In this document: piece by piece, positions 56,281 to 64,000 of the stretch | Layout: each line of letters opens with the position of its first letter | Numbering within the stretch: position 1 is the first letter of the stretch | Source: Norana najaformis | Lineage: Eukaryota; Annelida; Clitellata; Crassiclitellata; Hormogastridae | Length of the DNA stretch: 64,000 bases | Reading direction: 5' to 3' | NCBI GenBank assembly: GCA_964023275.1 | Contig: OZ029921.1 | Location: forward strand, 18,470,704-18,534,703 | Made by a program: the position numbers and the translations under genes | Notes under the pieces: generated by a model | Seen by the model: only the letters and a program-made list of their open reading frames with translations | The model's database searches: none | What the model was told of the DNA's origin: nothing

Positions 56281-56851
56281 TTTATAAACTGTAAGTCCTA
56301 ATTTGAAACAAAACCCAGTAGGGATCCAGGATCCGCTTTGTAGGTTTTTCTATGTAACATCAAATCAGTTTAAAATAACGAATGGAACTTTTATGTTTAC
56401 AGTTGAACTGTTTTGATTTAAATATTATATTGTAGGCCTATACTGTACAATAAAATCGAAGCACAGTGTGTCTTGTCTCGATTTAATACTCTAAACTTAC
56501 ACTAAAAATCTGGCGAGTCTACCGTTCGAAGCCCTATCGATGCGTAACTTCTGAAGACCGTCCTCACAATCCAACTGAACAGGACCAGTATGACCAGAAC
56601 AAATGCTTAAATTAATACATCATGCATCATTTAGTTTCTCGGGTTAAAAGGCACAAATACTATTTGTTTACAAATCCTAATTGTGTAGAAGGGGTCCAGG
56701 CCTAAACGGATAACATGTCCAAGCATAAACAAATTAACCAGAGCGGACACAATTTGCTCGCTCCGTTGCGCTTGCTCCACTTCGACAGGAGGTATACATG
56801 TAACTCATAAAATTATAGGCCTACACAGATACAGTGACAATCTATGCAGGC
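56281..56851. other. Intergenic stretch, no gene seen
   Basis: No repeat or frame recognised. Confidence 0.45.
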
Positions 56852-57197
56852 TTATTCGTGCTTAGGTTGAATAGTTGAGAGAAATGGAAGATTCTTGAAA
56901 GAGTAGGGCCTACGGGCGACTTTTGAATCGAATCCTATGTCGGAAGCCTGCGGAGTGATGGATTCCTGAGGGGCTTGTGGCACGTAATGCTGGGTAAATG
57001 ATTGGATTGGTTTATGAACTAAGAATTTGTGGTAGGTTGTTCCAGAGGTGCAGTTCGGTGACGCGAATAACTTAGCTAGCCCACTTATGTTCTGCAAGTG
57101 AGGATTGTCATATGCAAACGCGTTCTCATACAGAGGCGAAGCAACTAACCGAGTCAATGAAATGTGGCCGTGTTGGCCATCCCACCAAATCAATAAT
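56852..57197 (-). CDS. Probable terminal exon of an unrecognised gene
   Basis: After a possible acceptor (AACAACCTAG, exon from 57197) a minus frame of 114 codons runs to TAA: LLIWWDGQHGHISLTRL, SPLYENAFAYDNPHLQNISG, KFLVHKPIQSFTQHYVPQAP, ending FLSTIQPKHE. Composition is balanced, not repeat-like, and coding-like. Upstream exons were not found: the next minus-strand gene (59085-61640) has its own stop. Tyr-containing YENAFAYDNP resembles a cytoplasmic tail, but I recognise no family. Confidence 0.4.
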
Positions 57198-57689
57198 CTA
57201 GGTTGTTTGTAGCTCGAGAGGACCTGGTGTTCTGCTGCTCAACCACACACTGACTAATAACTGTTAAATCTACACGTAGGCCTAGTATACAGTAGGCCTC
57301 ATAACTAAGTAGTGTATATCCAACGGTAAGATGAGGGAGAGGTGTAGGACATGAATAAGTCAGTCGCTCAGTTAGTTAGTTACTTATTGATTTAGTTATC
57401 TAGACACTGAGTATATCGCCTTTTACGTACCTTATAAAAAAAAGGCCCTGCCTATTATATGCTACCATAAATGGCATTCAAATCACTGAGAACAAAATGC
57501 TGTCAATGAGCAAACATTGTTGATAGGGCCCAAACATTGCTCAGATAGAAAAATCACTTCACGCAGAGCCCAACCAACAGAACCTTTTTAGTTAAGTACA
57601 ATACATTACTGTAACTGTCACCTGCCAGGTACAGCTGAAGTAGGCCTAGTGTTCGTTGAACCCAGTAAGTTGTTGGGAGGCCTTTTGTG

Positions 57690-57910
57690 GAATACCACGC
57701 CATTTTGGACCCATTTTGCTCTATGGACAATGGCAAAGTAACTGCAATTGCTCTTCTTGACCTATCTGCCGCCTTCGACACTGTTGACCATGCCATCATG
57801 CTTTAGCGCCATGAGCACTAGTTTGGTGTATCAGGTCTGATAAACTGGTTCCAATCACGTCTTGCACTCCCTACTAAATCTGTCTGGTGCGATTCAGAGT
57901 TTTGGATGTT
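57690..57910 (+). mobile_element. L2/CR1-like LINE RT fragment
   Basis: Reads MDNGKVTAIALLDLSAAFDT then VDHAIML, the RT motif A block (LLDLSAAFDTVDH), followed by a stop, RHEH, and FGVSGLINWFQSRL. A short dead fragment. Confidence 0.85.
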
Positions 57911-59084
57911 GCCATGGGTGAGTGGTGCAAGATCCATTACAGTTTCCCACTATCGGGTCTTGGGAGCGTTTTCCGGTTAAGTCCGAGAGAGGGATAACCC
58001 CGCCAACGATATTTGAACACTTGAAAAAATCTTTTGGGACCTATCAGTAAATTTGAGTTTTAACAGGTAGCCCTAACTTGGGCTTCAGGGCTCGCAATTA
58101 GACAGCTGGTGGATCCAAAACTGTTGTAACCCTTAAGGAAACCAGAATAAGCAATAAGTGGACTCAGCTGAAAAGTGTAAACGAGTAAAGTGAACAAGAG
58201 TTGACTGATTCAACAATTTATATATTTAGAAAGCATTATTAGACCGAAAAGTCAATGCAGGGTTTTGAATAACACAGTCTGCTTCAGCAAGATTTTGGAA
58301 TTAGTTGCCTATGGCTAATCGTAGATTTAATCAGCATTTCATTATTAATTGGTGTCGAATAATAACAACGTTTGTGTAGAACAAGACCTATGTTGTAAAA
58401 ATATAAAAAACCTTGTCAATACTAACAACTAACTAGTAATAAACACGATTTTAAATTAAACGAATAATAGGAATTAAAACATACAGTACTTAAAGAAAAT
58501 ACAAACAGGGTTATATTGAGTGCAAATAAGTCTAGTAGGAAGAAATGCCTAATGCTTCAAGTGCTGGGCGGATTAAAAAAACAACTCCTTATACTCACAA
58601 TAATTCATAGGCTTCACTGATCCACAAATTGGCGGATACTGGCGTCCGTTGCCAAAATGGCGATGCTCGGCCCAGAATTTAATTAAGCAAATTATTAGCT
58701 ATTTTTGCTCCATGACGCAGTGTAAATGCACAGTGGTGATTCAAAGCTATTATGTACAATTACTGGAAAGTGAAAATTTGTAACGCAAGTCTAAGATTTC
58801 AGATATGAAATCGTTTTTGCTATAGACATCTTGATTCAGCGTGGTTGTCAGTTACTGTACACAGCAATGCCAAAGCAAATTACAATAGTAACACGGTCGC
58901 CGTAGGGACTTCAAGGCTCTTGATTGCCGCAGCAGTTTTGTCACCAAAGCGTTGGCGTTTAGTTGTCGTTACGACTTCAAAGCAACTTAGTCGTAATAGC
59001 ATGTTTCAGCATTGCGACTCGTTGGTCGACGTGACTCCTTCCTTGTGTTGCAACTTTAGCTGCCTGGCAGCCACTGGACCTCCG
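57911..59084. other. Intergenic stretch, no gene seen
   Basis: AT-rich, no domain or RNA recognised. The plus frame 58845-59111 overlaps the end of the minus-strand gene and is probably a shadow. Confidence 0.45.
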
Positions 59085-61640
<2,556 letters not shown>

Positions 61641-61982
61641 CTGTGCGACAAAAAAATAATGCAGGAATGACTTAACATAACACCAATAACGTTCACGTTT
61701 TAATATCTTTTCAGTAACCAATGCCCTAGGAATCCAAATCTTGCAAGTGCAGGATGAAAAACACTAAATCAGTCGAACGCCTGAAGAATTTCCAAGCAAA
61801 GAAAATTATGTTATACACTTAAATAAAGGGTTAAATATGGTGTTCATTTTACATACCTACCCATTTAGGCTAATAAGTGACGTCTGTCAAGACAGCAACA
61901 ATAATTTCGCCTCTGACTGTCTCTGGTAGAGACCTACTAACTTAACATTTTCGCGGAAAAGTACGTAAGTCTTATATGATCA

Positions 61983-63140
61983 GTGGCGTCGATCATATGG
62001 GTGGTGCCCCTGGGGGCCCGGGCCCGGCAATATTTTGAGCCTGGGGCCCGGCCATTTGTTGGGCCCCGGCAATATTTTAGCTGTAAAATCGATACAAGGC
62101 AGCTCTGGACTGACAATTTTAGTTGTCAGTCCACTTTAAGACGTTAGTAAACAATGTCAGTCCATAATTTCCAATTGTACCTCTCAATGTATTGCTGTAT
62201 GCCTACCTTTGCTTAGGTAGACAAACGGACAGACAGAAAGACAGATATATGAATATGTACTACATCAGTACATACGTACTTATAATTATACGCAGGTCGA
62301 CCAAGTGAACTGAGTCAGAGGCAGTCAGACATACAGACTTTAAGCCACACAGGTCGCCAGAGGGCACAGATTTATAGCAAGATTTGACAGAACCCTGAAA
62401 AATTAATGGAATGCAGTCAGACAACTCGCCCTCACATCACTGCCATTGCCATCTGGATGCCATCTTTGACCAGTCAGGAAGTAGGGCTGTAAACCGAGCC
62501 GCTAATTTAGTTTCTTCAGCTACAAAACCATATACATGTACCGTATGTACACGTGGTTTTGTAAATATGGGGTGGCTACATATATACCCATATTCGTATA
62601 GTCGCCATCTATAATTATAATCTTTGACCAGTTTCTGCATCGCTAGCCGAAGAAAGCTCCCTCTGCTAAATATATGAGTATAGTAGGATTTCGTTAATTT
62701 TGAACAAGTAAAATTTTAGAAACATTGTGTTCGAATTTTCTTATACGAAAATGGATAAATTTGTTATAAAACGGAAACGACCTGATGACAGTATTGATGG
62801 TGAAATTGCATTTGTGAAGGTAGGCTCATCAGCTTTCAGGACTCAATCAGTGTAGATGCACTGAGATGAAATTGAAAGCCAGTTACTTAGTTTTCCAAGG
62901 TTCAACTCCAGGTATATAGAAACTTTTCATACATTGAGTCAACTATCCATCTTATCTGTATAAGTTTAGTGCCTTTGCGTCGGCTAAAGAACTGGATGCG
63001 AAGTACTATGACGCAGGAACGGCTAAACGCTGTCTGTGCGCCATGTTAACAAAGACATTCTTGACAGATTGGACGTAATGACACTGGCACAGTTTGCTAA
63101 AAGAAGCACAGAACATTTTCGGCAGTTTCAATGTTGAATA
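61983..63140 (+). mobile_element. hAT transposon remnant with deleted interior
   Basis: Starts CAGTGGCGTCGATCATATGG then a GGGGGCCCGGGCCC block, as in many hAT ends. A first exon (62751-62819) reads MDKFVIKRKRPDDSIDGEIA with donor AAG|GTAGGC. Near 63010-63137 two frames give MTQERLNAVCA and NKDILDRLDVMTLAQFAKRS, the C-terminal dimerisation end of hAT transposases. Most of the transposase, including the catalytic core, is deleted, and there is a frameshift in the C-terminal piece. A G/C block at 63625-63640 (GGCCCGGGCCCCC) may belong to the right end, which is incomplete. Confidence 0.7.
62521..62563. repeat. 20-bp imperfect hairpin inside the hAT remnant
   Basis: TACAAAACCATATACATGTA and 62544-62563 are reverse complements with about 4 mismatches and loop CCG. 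Confidence 0.75.
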
Positions 63141-63149
63141 AATAATAAC

Positions 63150-63375
63150 AATAAAAATAATAATAATAATAATCTAAGAACTTCTATAGCGCCACTGTAA
63201 TAATGCTCAAGGCATCAGTCGATAGTCCTGCTAAGTAAAATCATTGTCCAAGCCAAATTCCATGGTGAGTCCGGGTCGACAAGCCAAGGTGAAGTCAAGA
63301 AGGCACAGAGACAGCCTACCGAGGAAATGAGTTCAGGAAGAGGTGAGTTTTTAGTTGAGACCTGAAGGCCGAAAC
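63150..63375 (-). mobile_element. LINE 3' tail (type 2), reverse orientation
   Basis: Plus strand: (AATAAT)n, CTTCTATAGCGCCACTGTAA, CTCAAGGCATCAGTCGATAG, later GAGTTTTTAGTTGAGACCTG. It matches the type 2 LINE tail at 55905. Lies just beyond the hAT C-terminal piece. Confidence 0.7.
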
Positions 63376-63824
63376 AGAGTTTGCCGAGTTAATTATGTGC
63401 TTAGATTGCGCTGCTTTAGCATTACTGACATAACGTTCATAACTGTTGTGTGCGTTGACATTCCACTGTAAATAATGTTAGTGACATTTCTCATTTTTGT
63501 CTATTGAGATGTTGGGCTTTATGTCTGCCTGCATTAGGCCTACTTCACGAATCCTCCCCCATGCCAGGGGGTAGGATTTATGTCCCTGGAAACCAATAGG
63601 GGCTTCACTCCCAGACTCATTATAGGCCCGGGCCCCCTTAATGTTTATGATTAAAGGTAAGTAAAAATGCATGTCATCTTAAACGGCACAAGCATTAGCT
63701 GTCACGCGTGGTAGCCTCCACAAACGTGCTACTCGCGTTACAGAAAGCATCTCCGATGTAACAGGTTTGTTAGATATTAAAGGTGAAATACAGTTGGGCT
63801 CCAAAGTACGTATGTATGCATGTA

Positions 63825-64000
63825 TCAAAGCATTTATATAGCGCCTTTTAAGAACCTAACAATAGCGCTGCTTACACGATTATCTGACTAAGGATGAATG
63901 CTGAGCTGAATCAAATGAAACAGTAGGCCTGCGTATTTGATGGAAGATTGTTCCAAAAAGGAGGGTCTTACATTCATAAGAACACCCGATGAGCTTGTAT
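63825..64000 (-). mobile_element. L2/CR1-like LINE 3' end running off the window
   Basis: Plus strand starts CATTTATATAGCGCC (stem 63840-63845) with AGCGCT at 63864-63869. The minus frame near 63945-63990 gives a PPFWNNLPSN-like end of reverse transcriptase. The rest lies beyond the window. Confidence 0.6.

Noticed and set aside
57554-57799. Minus-strand frame opposite LLDLSAAFDTVDH
   Set aside because: Shadow of the plus-strand LINE reverse-transcriptase fragment.

Overview
The window looks like nuclear DNA of a metazoan, most likely a marine invertebrate. Host genes are split by introns with GT/AG borders, introns are AT-rich, and the DNA is full of non-LTR retrotransposon fragments, tRNA-derived SINEs, hAT-like DNA transposons and simple repeats. 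The abundant AGGCCTA words and the SINE/LINE types remind me of echinoderms, hemichordates or amphioxus, but the species cannot be fixed from this sequence alone.

Layout. 1-33 kb is almost gene-free. It holds LINE 3' ends, RTE-like LINEs (5.5-7.4, 18.5-20.0 and 20.9-23.8 kb), SINEs, a hAT-like element with a perfect 8-bp target duplication (14.4-15.6 kb), mini- and microsatellites, and an unusual Cys-rich element with long inverted ends and its own TATA/CRE-like promoter (26.3-28.7 kb). 33.2-48.4 kb carries a plus-strand collagen gene of the FACIT class, type IX-like. I could follow 16 exons in a closed frame from the TSPN domain to the stop codon; the signal-peptide exon was not found. 51.7-55.1 kb carries a complete three-exon minus-strand TFB1M gene (mitochondrial rRNA dimethyladenosine transferase), tail to tail with the collagen gene. 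59.1-61.6 kb carries a two-exon minus-strand gene of unknown function, and 56.9-57.2 kb a likely terminal exon of another unrecognised minus-strand gene. 62-64 kb is a hAT remnant and more LINE 3' ends.

The host genes are not functionally linked: one makes a secreted matrix protein, one a mitochondrial rRNA modifying enzyme, one is unknown. The strongest non-gene signal is a short 3' stem-loop (AGCGCC...GGCGCT plus an AT-rich tail). It is shared by several L2/CR1-like LINE 3' ends and by one SINE family, which fits a SINE parasitising a LINE through its 3' recognition hairpin. The most unusual gene is the collagen, whose triple helix is only about 65-70 Gly-X-Y triplets long.
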